From Shewanella violacea DSS12 (lineage in GTDB: Bacteria; Pseudomonadota; Gammaproteobacteria; Enterobacterales; Shewanellaceae), in the NCBI RefSeq assembly GCF_000091325.1, contig NC_014012.1:1736001-1800000 (forward strand): a stretch of DNA of 64,000 bases, written 5' to 3'. Below the pieces are notes generated by a model that ran no database searches, was not told the origin of the DNA, and was given only the letters and a program-made list of their open reading frames with translations. This document shows positions 1-8,293 of the stretch, in pieces. The position numbers and the translations under genes were made by a program. Within the stretch, counting starts at the first letter, position 1, and each line of letters opens with the position of its first letter.

Positions 1-1
1 T

Positions 2-1600
2 CACTGCGCAGTCACAGATGAAGGCATAGGCATCAGCCTGCCAGCGCAGAAGAAACTGTTTAAAGAGTTTAGTCAGGTCCATGATCAACATAATACCAAC
101 TATAAAGGTACCGGGTTAGGCTTAGCCATTTGTTCCGAGTTAATCATCATGATGGGGGGGGAGATAGAGCTAAGTAGTCGTCTGGGCCATGGTAGTTGTT
201 TCAGGTTCAATGTACGTTTACAACTAGAGGAGCAAAGAGGCACTTGCCTTACTCATATTCCAGCACATGCCAGAGTCTTACTGGTGCATCCCGATAAGAC
301 CTTTTCTCACTTGGTTAGGAAACAGTACAGTCAATATGGGGTGCAGACCGTCAATGTAAGCCAGGTGACGGATATTTTTAAAATCGAAGATGTGAAAGGC
401 AGGTTTAATCTTATACTGATAGATGACACTAGTTTATCTCAGCTCAGCTTAAACTTATCGAATCAATTTAAGCGCGATTTCCTTTTTGAAGATGGCTTAA
501 TTGCCGCGCTGATGTCGGGCTTGAGTCCTGAAATGCCTGTGGTCTTGGCCGATATTGGCTTAGAGCAGGTGATCAATAAGCCCTTGAGTCGTGAGATGTT
601 GTTAGGTCTACTCAGTGGTGCTAGCCCAGATGAATTAGATATCAGTGAGGTCGAGACTCTATTACCTGAGCTGACACTGAGGAATAAGCGTCTATTATTG
701 GCCGAAGACAGCCCTTCAAATCGCGTCATAGCCGGGGCCATGTTAGCTAAATCAGGATTCGAAGTAGAATTCGCCCATAACGGCAAAGAGGCGGTTAAAA
801 TGTCAGCCGAACATGACTATGGCTTGATATTGATGGATATGCGCATGCCTGAAATGGATGGTGTTGAGGCAACCCGAGCAATATTACTCGCTCAGCCCGA
901 TACTGTGATATTAGCCATGACGGCCAATGTGTCGAAAGAGGATGTTGAATCTTGCCTCAATGCCGGGATGAAAGACTTTGTGGCGAAACCGGTTAATCAG
1001 GTTGAGCTAGTGAAGGCTATCAATAATTGGCTGCCTTGCTTGGAAGAGCTTGACCTGCAAAGTAAACAGAGTCTGTCAAAAGAGACTGTATTAAAAGAGA
1101 CTGTATTAAAAGAGACTGTATTAAAAGAGATAAGTACTGACAAATCTTGTGAAGTGGGTGTTCAGGAATTAAGCTTGATTAAAGAGTCCACGATAGACGA
1201 TATCATGAATGCGAAAACTGATAATCCACAAAAGATAGATAAACAAGCGGTCATAGGGGACAGATTATTCGATGAACTGGTTCTGTCTGATCTGGTCGAT
1301 GCCCTTGGAAAAGAGTCTATGAAGGGCATGTTTAATGTTTATCTTCAAGAGACCTATGATCGTTTAAAAACATTGGAATCATTAAAGTTGTCGATGAACT
1401 TTAACGAGATTGATGATCAGGCTCATACCTTGAAAAGTAGCTCTGGTAGTTTTGGCGCTCAAGCCCTTTATGAAGTGGCTAAATGCCTGGAGAAAAGTGC
1501 CCGGGATAAAGATCAAAAAGAGGTTGAGTCTTACATGCTGGAAGTGCAAGAGATTGGAGAGCAGACCATAAAAGCCTTCAGGGAGCGTTTCGCTGCTTAA
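2..1600 (+). CDS. Hybrid sensor histidine kinase, C-terminal part (5' end outside window)
   Basis: The frame is open from base 2, so this is the 3' part of a longer gene. The first residues carry the ATPase G1 box (DEGIGI) and G2 box (GTGLGLAI) of an HATPase_c domain. A poorly conserved receiver-like stretch follows, then a clear receiver domain (LLLAEDSPSNR, phosphoacceptor Asp in LMDMRMPEMDG, Lys in FVAKPV). A Lys/Glu/Thr-rich linker and a C-terminal HPt domain (HTLKSSSGSFGA) end the protein. The order is that of a phosphorelay kinase that passes phosphate to a separate regulator. The sigma54 regulator 134 bases downstream on the same strand is the obvious candidate partner. The sensor region is not visible, so the signal is unknown. 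The linker holds a 15-bp perfect tandem repeat. Confidence 0.9.
   Translation, partial: HCAVTDEGIGISLPAQKKLFKEFSQVHDQHNTNYKGTGLGLAICSELIIMMGGEIELSSRLGHGSCFRFNVRLQLEEQRGTCLTHIPAHARVLLVHPDKTFSHLVRKQYSQYGVQTVNVSQVTDIFKIEDVKGRFNLILIDDTSLSQLSLNLSNQFKRDFLFEDGLIAALMSGLSPEMPVVLADIGLEQVINKPLSREMLLGLLSGASPDELDISEVETLLPELTLRNKRLLLAEDSPSNRVIAGAMLAKSGFEVEFAHNGKEAVKMSAEHDYGLILMDMRMPEMDGVEATRAILLAQPDTVILAMTANVSKEDVESCLNAGMKDFVAKPVNQVELVKAINNWLPCLEELDLQSKQSLSKETVLKETVLKETVLKEISTDKSCEVGVQELSLIKESTIDDIMNAKTDNPQKIDKQAVIGDRLFDELVLSDLVDALGKESMKGMFNVYLQETYDRLKTLESLKLSMNFNEIDDQAHTLKSSSGSFGAQALYEVAKCLEKSARDKDQKEVESYMLEVQEIGEQTIKAFRERFAA
1079..1129 (+). repeat. 15-bp in-frame tandem repeat in the kinase linker
   Basis: Three identical copies of AAAGAGACTGTATTA (1079-1093, 1094-1108, 1109-1123) followed by the first 6 bases of a fourth. 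They encode KETVL three times and then KE, between the receiver and HPt domains. The unit length is a multiple of three, so copy-number change would lengthen the linker without breaking the frame. Confidence 0.9.
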
Positions 1601-1734
1601 TTTGGTAACTAGACAGTCGATCTTTGAAGTCTAATGTTAGATGTCTCATTTAGATGCATAGCTGCTTACTTAGGGTCCTGATTATCGATAGGAACATGGG
1701 TAAAACTTTAGGTAAATAAATAGGTAAAGAAAAT

Positions 1735-3294
1735 ATGGAAATTAAGCACTCATTTACCGTTTTACTCGTTGAAGACAGCATGTCTTTGGGGGCACTGTAT
1801 ACCGAGTATCTCCGCTCCGAAGGTGCCAAAGTCACCCATGTGAATCATGGGGAAGATGCGTTAACCGAATTGATGACTTGGCAGCCTGATTTACTGGTGC
1901 TGGATATTAAACTACCCGACATGTCAGGCATGGATATACTGCAAAAAGTTCAAGCTCAATATCCTGATACGACGGTTATCATGATCACCGCACATGGCAC
2001 CATAGATCTGGCGGTCGAGTCGATGAAGTCTGGTGCATTCGATTTTATTATTAAGCCATTCGATGCTAAGCGTCTCTCTATCACGGTCCGTAATGCACTG
2101 AAACAGAGGCAGCTTGTGAATTTAGTCGCCAATTATGAGAACAGTTTACCTAAGGCCAACTATATGGGATTTATCGGTGAATCCCTTGCGATGCAGACCG
2201 TATATAAGACCATAGATTGTGTCGCCAATAGCAAGGCTTCGGCTTTTATCATCGGAGAAAGTGGCACAGGTAAAGAGGTCTGTGCTCAGGCTATTCATCA
2301 TGCTGGTAATCGCCGTGATAAACCTTTTATTGCACTCAACTGTGCCTCAATTCCTAAAGATCTGATTGAGAGTGAGATTTTTGGTCACACCAAAGGTGCT
2401 TTTACCGGAGCCATAGCTAACCGAGATGGTGCAGCTACCCGTGCACATGGAGGAACACTTTTTTTAGATGAAGTATGTGAGATGGACCTTGAGCTCCAAA
2501 GTAAGTTTTTGCGTTTTATTCAAACGGGGATCTTTCAAAGAGTTGGTGGTACCAAGGAGGAGAAAGTCGATGTGCGTTTTGTCAGTGCGACTAACCGGAT
2601 CCCTTGGGATGAGGTGAAATTGGGGAGATTTAGAGAAGATCTATTCTATCGATTACACGTGATCCCCATTGAGCTGCCCGCGTTAAGAGTGCGTGGAAAA
2701 GATGTGATGTTACTGGCTCAAAAATTCTTAAAAGAATATAACGCCGAGGAAGGTAAGCTGTTTAAAAGTTTCACTAGTGACGCGAAAAAAATATTACAGG
2801 CTTATCATTGGCCGGGAAATGTGCGTCAACTGCAAAATGTTATCAGACAGATGGTTGTACTTAATTCATCGGATGTAATTGACTGCGATATGTTACCCCG
2901 TCAATTGCTAGAATCTAAAAGGCCAAGTACTCAATCGGTGACACCCATAAGCCTTATTCCAACTGCAGATATTAGTAGACAAGAGGGATCTGGGCGTCAA
3001 AACGAATCGTCTGCCAAGCCGACTCATGTTAATGCATTTTCTGGTGATGAATATGGTCAGAGCAATGTGGGAGAGCGTATAGCTAACCAAGAGTTAGACA
3101 CATTACTGACTCAGAGCCAAGATATTATTCCCTTGTGGTTATCAGAGAAACAAACCATAGAAGCGGCCATTGAGCACTGCAATGGTAATGTCCCCAAAGC
3201 GGCTGCTATGTTAGATATCAGTGCTTCGACTATTTATCGTAAGCGACAGAGTTGGGATGAGATGGAGAAAGAGAAAGAGGGAGTGAGTTCCTAA
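1735..3294 (+). CDS. LuxO/SypG-type sigma54-dependent response regulator
   Basis: 519 residues. Receiver domain at about 5-120 with acidic pair E13/D14, phosphoacceptor D57 (VLDIKLPDM) and K107. AAA+ domain at about 145-380 with Walker A GESGTGKE, the sigma54-contact loop GAFTGA and an arginine-finger region RFREDLFYRL. Fis-type helix-turn-helix at the C-terminus (AAIEHCNGNVPKAAAMLD, then STIYRKRQSW). From memory of the family, the C-terminal IIPLW-EKQ-IE and STIYRK blocks and the SKAS-FI-GESGTGKEVCA-AIH block are characteristic of LuxO of Vibrio and its paralogue SypG. It should activate sigma54 promoters when phosphorylated by the upstream kinase. No Qrr-like small RNA was recognised nearby. 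The neighbouring Wzi-family gene and the parallel with SypG suggest control of surface polysaccharide. That role is inferred. Confidence 0.88.
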   Translation: MEIKHSFTVLLVEDSMSLGALYTEYLRSEGAKVTHVNHGEDALTELMTWQPDLLVLDIKLPDMSGMDILQKVQAQYPDTTVIMITAHGTIDLAVESMKSGAFDFIIKPFDAKRLSITVRNALKQRQLVNLVANYENSLPKANYMGFIGESLAMQTVYKTIDCVANSKASAFIIGESGTGKEVCAQAIHHAGNRRDKPFIALNCASIPKDLIESEIFGHTKGAFTGAIANRDGAATRAHGGTLFLDEVCEMDLELQSKFLRFIQTGIFQRVGGTKEEKVDVRFVSATNRIPWDEVKLGRFREDLFYRLHVIPIELPALRVRGKDVMLLAQKFLKEYNAEEGKLFKSFTSDAKKILQAYHWPGNVRQLQNVIRQMVVLNSSDVIDCDMLPRQLLESKRPSTQSVTPISLIPTADISRQEGSGRQNESSAKPTHVNAFSGDEYGQSNVGERIANQELDTLLTQSQDIIPLWLSEKQTIEAAIEHCNGNVPKAAAMLDISASTIYRKRQSWDEMEKEKEGVSS

Positions 3295-3305
3295 CCATTA
3301 AAACT

Positions 3306-3342
3306 AAGCAGCTAGACAGTAAGAAAAATTGTCTAGCCGCTT
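3306..3342. terminator. Hairpin between the convergent regulator and wzi-like genes
   Basis: Arms 3306-3318 and 3330-3342 pair over 13 bases with one mismatch (AAGCAGCTAGACA against TGTCTAGCCGCTT) around an 11-base loop. It lies between two stop codons facing each other and could serve both genes. There is no long T-run. Confidence 0.55.
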
Positions 3343-3353
3343 TAAGGTATTAC

Positions 3354-4820
3354 TTAAAAGCTTCTTTCCCAGCCTGCGTAAATAGTCGTGTCCCAATCAT
3401 TTCCACCACTGGTGACATATTCGCTATAGCCTAAGGTGCCCCCGACTTTTAGCGTGCCTTCATAGAAGGGTCTGTGGTAGCTGGTATCGAACTGATACAT
3501 GCGCTCATATTCACCTGGCGATACTGGGTTGCCACCTTCGGGATTAGGGGTGTCATTACCGTCAGTGTTGAGCCTTAACCAACGTAACTTATTGGTGATA
3601 CTCTGGCCGCTGCCTAATTGTGTGATACCGCCAATAACCAGAGTCTCAGAGTCATTATCATAGGTGCTGCCCAGACTCTTGCCATAGTAGCGGTAACCAT
3701 CTTTATAGAAGCCATGCTCATAGAGACAATTATAAATCTGTGGGTCGGTGCCACAAGAAACCTTAGTGTCGGCATATTCGATAAAAATACGTGTGTTGAT
3801 ATCGGCTAACACAAAGTCGATACCACCCATGTTTGCGGCGTTGATTAGCTTGTGTTTACCGTTATGATAATCTTCATGGGTACGTTCGTAGTAGATGCCA
3901 TAGGGGATACCGAAGGCAGTGTCGGACCAGCGAAAATCATAGCCAGCTAACATATTTTCCTGACCATTTTCAAGATCAGCTTCATTTTCACCGCCGTTAA
4001 ACAGGCCATCCCACCAGTCACCTAGGCTGTTACCATAACCTTCTCCGCCCCACTGCATGGCCCAGGAAAAACCGACTTCCAGTTTAGAAATTGGCCTGAG
4101 TGTACCGCGAGCCCCCCAATGTTTGGCTTCGGGTACATAACGATCACTCTCCATCTGGCTGAAGCCTGTGGTCAAGGTCCAGGGGCCTATCCAGTTTAGC
4201 CAAGGTGTTTCAAATGCTTGGCTGTTATTGCGGCTGAAGGTTACCCCAGGCATAGGTCTGGCATTGGTTGTTTGAAGAAGACCCGTATCCCAACCCGGTC
4301 CCCAGTACTTTTGCTGGGCGCCAGCGCTGACTATCCAGTTGCCTAACATAACGGCGACGAAACTATTATCTAAACGAGCACTGTTACCATCGATTGCATC
4401 GTGATGATAACTAGCAGAAACTCGGCCGCTGAACCAATCTTTGGTGACTTCGGCATTGATTGTCGTTTCACCTTTATCTCGATAGTCATTACCGAAGCCT
4501 AAAAAACGGGCATTATCTGTGGCTGCGGTTAGCTTAATTTCGCTATTAAAGGTTTGATGATCTTTGTTATAGGCGACGATGACACGGTCATAGGCACTGG
4601 CTTGCATTGGCGATAAATTGTTAACTTCGGCCTTATCCATATCCTGTTTCAATCCCGCCCACATCAAGGGGTAAGTCGTCACAGGCTGCAGAATAATACC
4701 GGTATCGGCTAGCAATTGAATATCGGCTCTTAGGGCAAGATTATCGGGTTCAACCCACCAGGCGGCTTGTGCCGATGCACATGTAAGAAATAGTAATCCA
4801 GATAATATTTTGAGTTTCAT
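3354..4820 (-). CDS. Capsule assembly Wzi-family outer-membrane protein
   Basis: 488 residues with a Sec signal peptide (about 1-19, cleavage after SAQA). The body shows alternating aromatic/polar strands typical of an outer-membrane beta-barrel, and ends in an aromatic residue (WERSF), the usual barrel C-terminus. The blocks WWVEPDNLALRADIQLLAD, QKYWGPGWDTGLL and WLNWIGPWTLTTGF match what I know of the Cap_assemb_wzi family. Wzi-family proteins anchor or organise capsular polysaccharide at the surface. Some family members occur outside capsule loci, so the exact role here is uncertain. It converges with the LuxO/SypG-like regulator and is not in the same operon as the polysaccharide cluster at the other end of the window. 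Confidence 0.85.
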   Translation of the reverse strand: MKLKILSGLLFLTCASAQAAWWVEPDNLALRADIQLLADTGIILQPVTTYPLMWAGLKQDMDKAEVNNLSPMQASAYDRVIVAYNKDHQTFNSEIKLTAATDNARFLGFGNDYRDKGETTINAEVTKDWFSGRVSASYHHDAIDGNSARLDNSFVAVMLGNWIVSAGAQQKYWGPGWDTGLLQTTNARPMPGVTFSRNNSQAFETPWLNWIGPWTLTTGFSQMESDRYVPEAKHWGARGTLRPISKLEVGFSWAMQWGGEGYGNSLGDWWDGLFNGGENEADLENGQENMLAGYDFRWSDTAFGIPYGIYYERTHEDYHNGKHKLINAANMGGIDFVLADINTRIFIEYADTKVSCGTDPQIYNCLYEHGFYKDGYRYYGKSLGSTYDNDSETLVIGGITQLGSGQSITNKLRWLRLNTDGNDTPNPEGGNPVSPGEYERMYQFDTSYHRPFYEGTLKVGGTLGYSEYVTSGGNDWDTTIYAGWERSF

Positions 4821-4996
4821 GGTGATCCCTTATGTCATTGACGGGGATTCTAAGTGATTTAAGTGTTTCATGACAGTATAGTGAAGAATATCAGTGGAAA
4901 ATTTAATGATTGTATCGCAATGCTTTTACATCTGTATATTCAGTGTAACTTGTGATTTAAGCTTGTTTTACTCTTGTGAGTAAGATCTTATTAATT

Positions 4997-5026
4997 AAAG
5001 TATGCCACCCATAACAGGCATACTTT
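4997..5026 (-). terminator. Hairpin terminator after the halogenase genes
   Basis: Perfect 10-bp arms AAAGTATGCC (4997-5006) and GGCATACTTT (5017-5026) with a 10-base loop, 45 bases beyond the halogenase stop codon. On the minus strand the stem runs into TTTAATTAA, so it fits a Rho-independent terminator of the receptor-halogenase operon. Confidence 0.6.
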
Positions 5027-5070
5027 GATTTGGATTTAATAAGCCATGGGCCATGGAATGCGTTTTGGGC

Positions 5071-6585
5071 TTACTCTGTTATTGGCACTGACTTACTGTA
5101 TTGGTCGATAAATTGCTGGTGGTAGGGCATCTGCGTTACCTGCTTATCAACCATTTGTTTAAGGCCCGCAAGAAATCGTTTTAGCTCGGTATCACTCATA
5201 TTATCGACGATCTGATGATAGTGCTTTGGTATTATGCCTTGACCTAGCATTACCTGGGTCCAGGAATCGATTCTAAACAGCTCAGTTTCAGTCAGGCAGA
5301 CACAGGCTGTGTCTTTAAACAGCTCGATTCGGTGAGATAAGGTCGCGGGGATCTCCATATTTTGGCAGTATCGCCAGAAAGCAGTGTCGTCTCTGCTGGT
5401 GGCTTTATAATGCAATATGATAAAATCCCGAATGCGCTCCATCTCCTCCTTGGTCTGTTTGTTATACTCGTTGATATTGGCATGGCTTATTGCATCATGT
5501 GGGAACAGCTTCATCAATCTGAGTATGGAAGACATGATCATGTGTAGGGCCGTTGACTCTACTGGCTCGACAAAACCGCTTGCAAGCCCAATGGCCACAC
5601 AGTTTTTGTTCCAGCCTTTCAAGCGTCTGCCAGTTTTGTATTTGAATACTCTTGGCTCTGTAATTGCTGGGGATTCCAGATTGTTCATCAGACTCGCTAT
5701 GGCATCCTTATCGGATATGAAGCGGCTGCAATAGACCAAACCATTTCCCACTCTATGTTGCAGAGGTATGCGCCATTGCCAGCCAGAGTCTCTGGCCATG
5801 GATTGTGTGTAAGGTCTGGGCTCAGCGGATTTCTCTGTCTGTACCGCGACTGCTGCATCACAGGGAAGCAGATGACTATAGCTTTCAAATCCGGTATTGA
5901 GTGCTCCCTCAATCAATCTGGCACTAAATCCGGTGCAGTCGATAAAGAGATCGCCTTTGATTAATTGGCCATCCTTGAGTGTGACTGAGGTAATGTGACC
6001 GTTTTGGGCATCAATGCTGACATCATCTATGATCCCTTCGATATGTTGTACACCATGTTTAATCGATAAATCATGTAAGTACTTGGCGTAGAGCCCCGCA
6101 TCTATATGGTAAGCATAGTTAAGAGACGAGTCTTTAGAACTGAAGAATTTACCTGCTCGAGCGGCTTGGAGTTCGACACAGTAATCACCAAACTCGGCGG
6201 TTAATCCTTGTTGTTTTCCCTTAAGCCAAAAATGTTGAAACTCAGCTGCCCAGCACTCTTTTCCTGTTGTGCCAAAAGAGTGTATATAGTCATCACCTAG
6301 TGCACCCCAGTTGGTAAACTCTATGCCCAATTTAAATGTGCCTTGTACACTGCGCATAAAATCTTGTTCATCGATACCAAGTAATTGGTTAAATACGCGG
6401 ATGGGAGGAATGGTGGCTTCACCCACTCCAATTCGGCCTATCTCTTCTGACTCGATGAGACAAATATCCAGATTTTTCCCCAGTAGTTTTGATAACGCTG
6501 CCGCGGTCATCCAGCCTGCTGAGCCGCCACCGGCAATCACGATTTTTTGCACTTTTTTATTTGAGTTAGTCATGCTATTCATCAT
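5071..6585 (-). CDS. Flavin-dependent tryptophan-halogenase-family protein (first of pair)
   Basis: 504 residues. N-terminal FAD-binding motif GGGSAG (about 19-24). Lys85 in TFKLGIEF lies where PrnA/RebH-type halogenases carry their catalytic Lys. The signature W269-x-W271-x-I273-P274 (WQWRIPL) and a Glu in EPVESTALHMI near residue 355 complete the set. Family knowledge: such enzymes use FADH2, O2 and halide to make HOCl/HOBr, which the Lys relays to an electron-rich aromatic carbon. All residues needed for halogenation appear present, but homologues next to TonB receptors have poorly known substrates, so the product cannot be named. Start is uncertain among Met1, Met2 and Met5. It lies 15 bases after the second halogenase-family gene and almost certainly shares its transcript. 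No dedicated flavin reductase is visible nearby. Confidence 0.87.
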   Translation of the reverse strand: MMNSMTNSNKKVQKIVIAGGGSAGWMTAAALSKLLGKNLDICLIESEEIGRIGVGEATIPPIRVFNQLLGIDEQDFMRSVQGTFKLGIEFTNWGALGDDYIHSFGTTGKECWAAEFQHFWLKGKQQGLTAEFGDYCVELQAARAGKFFSSKDSSLNYAYHIDAGLYAKYLHDLSIKHGVQHIEGIIDDVSIDAQNGHITSVTLKDGQLIKGDLFIDCTGFSARLIEGALNTGFESYSHLLPCDAAVAVQTEKSAEPRPYTQSMARDSGWQWRIPLQHRVGNGLVYCSRFISDKDAIASLMNNLESPAITEPRVFKYKTGRRLKGWNKNCVAIGLASGFVEPVESTALHMIMSSILRLMKLFPHDAISHANINEYNKQTKEEMERIRDFIILHYKATSRDDTAFWRYCQNMEIPATLSHRIELFKDTACVCLTETELFRIDSWTQVMLGQGIIPKHYHQIVDNMSDTELKRFLAGLKQMVDKQVTQMPYHQQFIDQYSKSVPITE

Positions 6586-6600
6586 CGCTCCTTGTATATG

Positions 6601-8142
6601 TTAACCCTGTTTAATTGCTTTTATAAGGTCACGGTTTGAGGGCAGTCCTTCGATATATTTTGCTTTGTTTTGGCTTACTTCACCGAAACACTGCCGGGCA
6701 AATTCTACCTTGTCGGACATCTTCGCCTTGCTTATATGTGTGTTAAACCCCATGCCGTACAATACGTATTGGTAGCTGGCAGATGGAAAAATCTCTTCAT
6801 TTTGCATCAGATCATGACGATTCGGTGGCTGGTATTTCCACAGTGCAAGCTGCTCTTTTAAAGATGCCGTGATGGTCTGTTGATCTCGATTATCGTGCCA
6901 ATATTGTGAATCTTGACGTTCGCTGATGACATAGTGGAGTTTGAGAAAGTCGATGACTCGTGACCAGCGATATCGAAAGCGTTCATTATAACGCTTCGCT
7001 GTGATCTCCATCTGCTCACGGTTTACGGGCAAGTGCTCACTGATCATGCTGGCTGACAATTCAATTAATGCCAGTGCCGAGGCCTCTAATGGTTCGATAA
7101 AGCCCGATGCCATTCCGACCGCAACACAGTTCCTATGCCAAAATTTTTCTCTATGACCTGGGGTAAAGCTGATTTTTCTTGGACTCAACTGCTCCGCTCG
7201 TTTTTGTCCTATGGACTTAGCGATATAAGTAATTAAATCGTCTTGAACCTGCTGGTCACAGGTATGGCTACTGGAGTAGGTATATCCAACGCCTCGTCTG
7301 GAGGGGAGTCCTATATCCCAAATCCAGCCACAAGTTTGAGCCGTAGATAGTGTTGTCGAGGCAATCTGTATATTGTCATCTTCGTAGGGGACGTGCAGTG
7401 CCATGGCGGTGTCATTAAACAGAATATGACGTTTTTCGATAAAGGGAATATTGAAATGTTTGCCTAACAATAAAGACGACATACCAGTACAGTCGATAAA
7501 TAGGTCACCACTGATTTTGCCAGATTTTCTGGTACAGATCTGGGCAATATCGCCATTCTCGGCGGAGATGATATCAGTCATGTGATCCACAATATGCTTC
7601 ACACCTAATTTTGCCGTGCAGTGTTGCATCAATAGTTTTGCAAACTTAGCTGCATCCAGATGGTAGCCGTAATTTGTTACTGCGGCATATTGCGGCGTTC
7701 CCAACTGCTTCGGGGCTCGTCCGGCATCGCAAATACTCGCCTGTACACAGGTGATATGGGCAAATGTGTCATCGGGGTGATATTCTTGCCAAGCGTGATG
7801 CAAGTTGGCTTGACCATAGCCTTGGGGGGCCATGAAAGGATGGTAATAGCTATCTGTGTGATGACCGTTTTTCCAAGCCACAAACTTGGATCCTTGTTTA
7901 AAAGAGGCATCACAACAAAGCATAAACTCAGATTCGCTGATGCCTATCTTTTCTAGAGTCGATCGCATTGAAGGCCAAGTACCTTCACCTACGCCGATTG
8001 AGCTGACTTCGGGGGATTCTATTAATGTGACATGAATAGAATCCCTAAGGTGAGAAATATGCTCGGCGGCAATGACTGCTGCAGTTAACCAGCCCGCTGC
8101 TCCACCACCAACAATAGTCACTTCTTTTATGGCATGCATCAT
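6601..8142 (-). CDS. Flavin-dependent tryptophan-halogenase-family protein (second of pair)
   Basis: 513 residues. FAD motif GGGAAG (about 12-17) and Lys82 in SFKQGSKF at the expected catalytic position. A Glu lies in EPLEASALALIEL. The WxWxIP signature is altered to WIWDIGLP, with a Gly inserted before Leu-Pro. This variant is what I recall from halogenase-like proteins coupled to TonB receptors, but it departs from the PrnA/RebH standard. The protein is clearly diverged from its neighbour (different middle and C-terminal parts), so the two are not a recent duplication. They may act on different substrates or in succession. It lies 151 bases after the TonB-dependent receptor, on the same strand. 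Whether it halogenates at all is not proved by sequence. Confidence 0.85.
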   Translation of the reverse strand: MMHAIKEVTIVGGGAAGWLTAAVIAAEHISHLRDSIHVTLIESPEVSSIGVGEGTWPSMRSTLEKIGISESEFMLCCDASFKQGSKFVAWKNGHHTDSYYHPFMAPQGYGQANLHHAWQEYHPDDTFAHITCVQASICDAGRAPKQLGTPQYAAVTNYGYHLDAAKFAKLLMQHCTAKLGVKHIVDHMTDIISAENGDIAQICTRKSGKISGDLFIDCTGMSSLLLGKHFNIPFIEKRHILFNDTAMALHVPYEDDNIQIASTTLSTAQTCGWIWDIGLPSRRGVGYTYSSSHTCDQQVQDDLITYIAKSIGQKRAEQLSPRKISFTPGHREKFWHRNCVAVGMASGFIEPLEASALALIELSASMISEHLPVNREQMEITAKRYNERFRYRWSRVIDFLKLHYVISERQDSQYWHDNRDQQTITASLKEQLALWKYQPPNRHDLMQNEEIFPSASYQYVLYGMGFNTHISKAKMSDKVEFARQCFGEVSQNKAKYIEGLPSNRDLIKAIKQG

Positions 8143-8170
8143 AATTTCAGCCTACTTTTTGAGTATTTCT

Positions 8171-8200
8171 AAAAACGCTTTATCGAAGAAAACGCTTTTA
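8171..8200. promoter_or_regulatory. Two operator-like direct repeats between receptor and halogenase genes
   Basis: Two copies of an AAAACGCTTT core (centred near 8177 and 8194, 17 bases apart) resemble degenerate half-matches of the AAGCGCTT LacI-type core found elsewhere in the locus. The better one, AGAAAACGCTTTTA (8187-8200), matches TGTAAGCGCTTACA at 9 of 14 positions. They could give the halogenase genes their own regulated promoter. Weak evidence. Confidence 0.3.
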
Positions 8201-8293
8201 CAAAGACTCGACAAACTCAGGGAGATAATATGCCGCCGAATCAAATGACTCAGCGGCATCGGTTGACACTTTTTAAGCTCTTTTACACATTAA

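Noticed and set aside
1601..1734. Possible Qrr-type small RNA next to the LuxO-like gene
   Set aside because: No sigma54 promoter or conserved Qrr core was seen in the gaps on either side.
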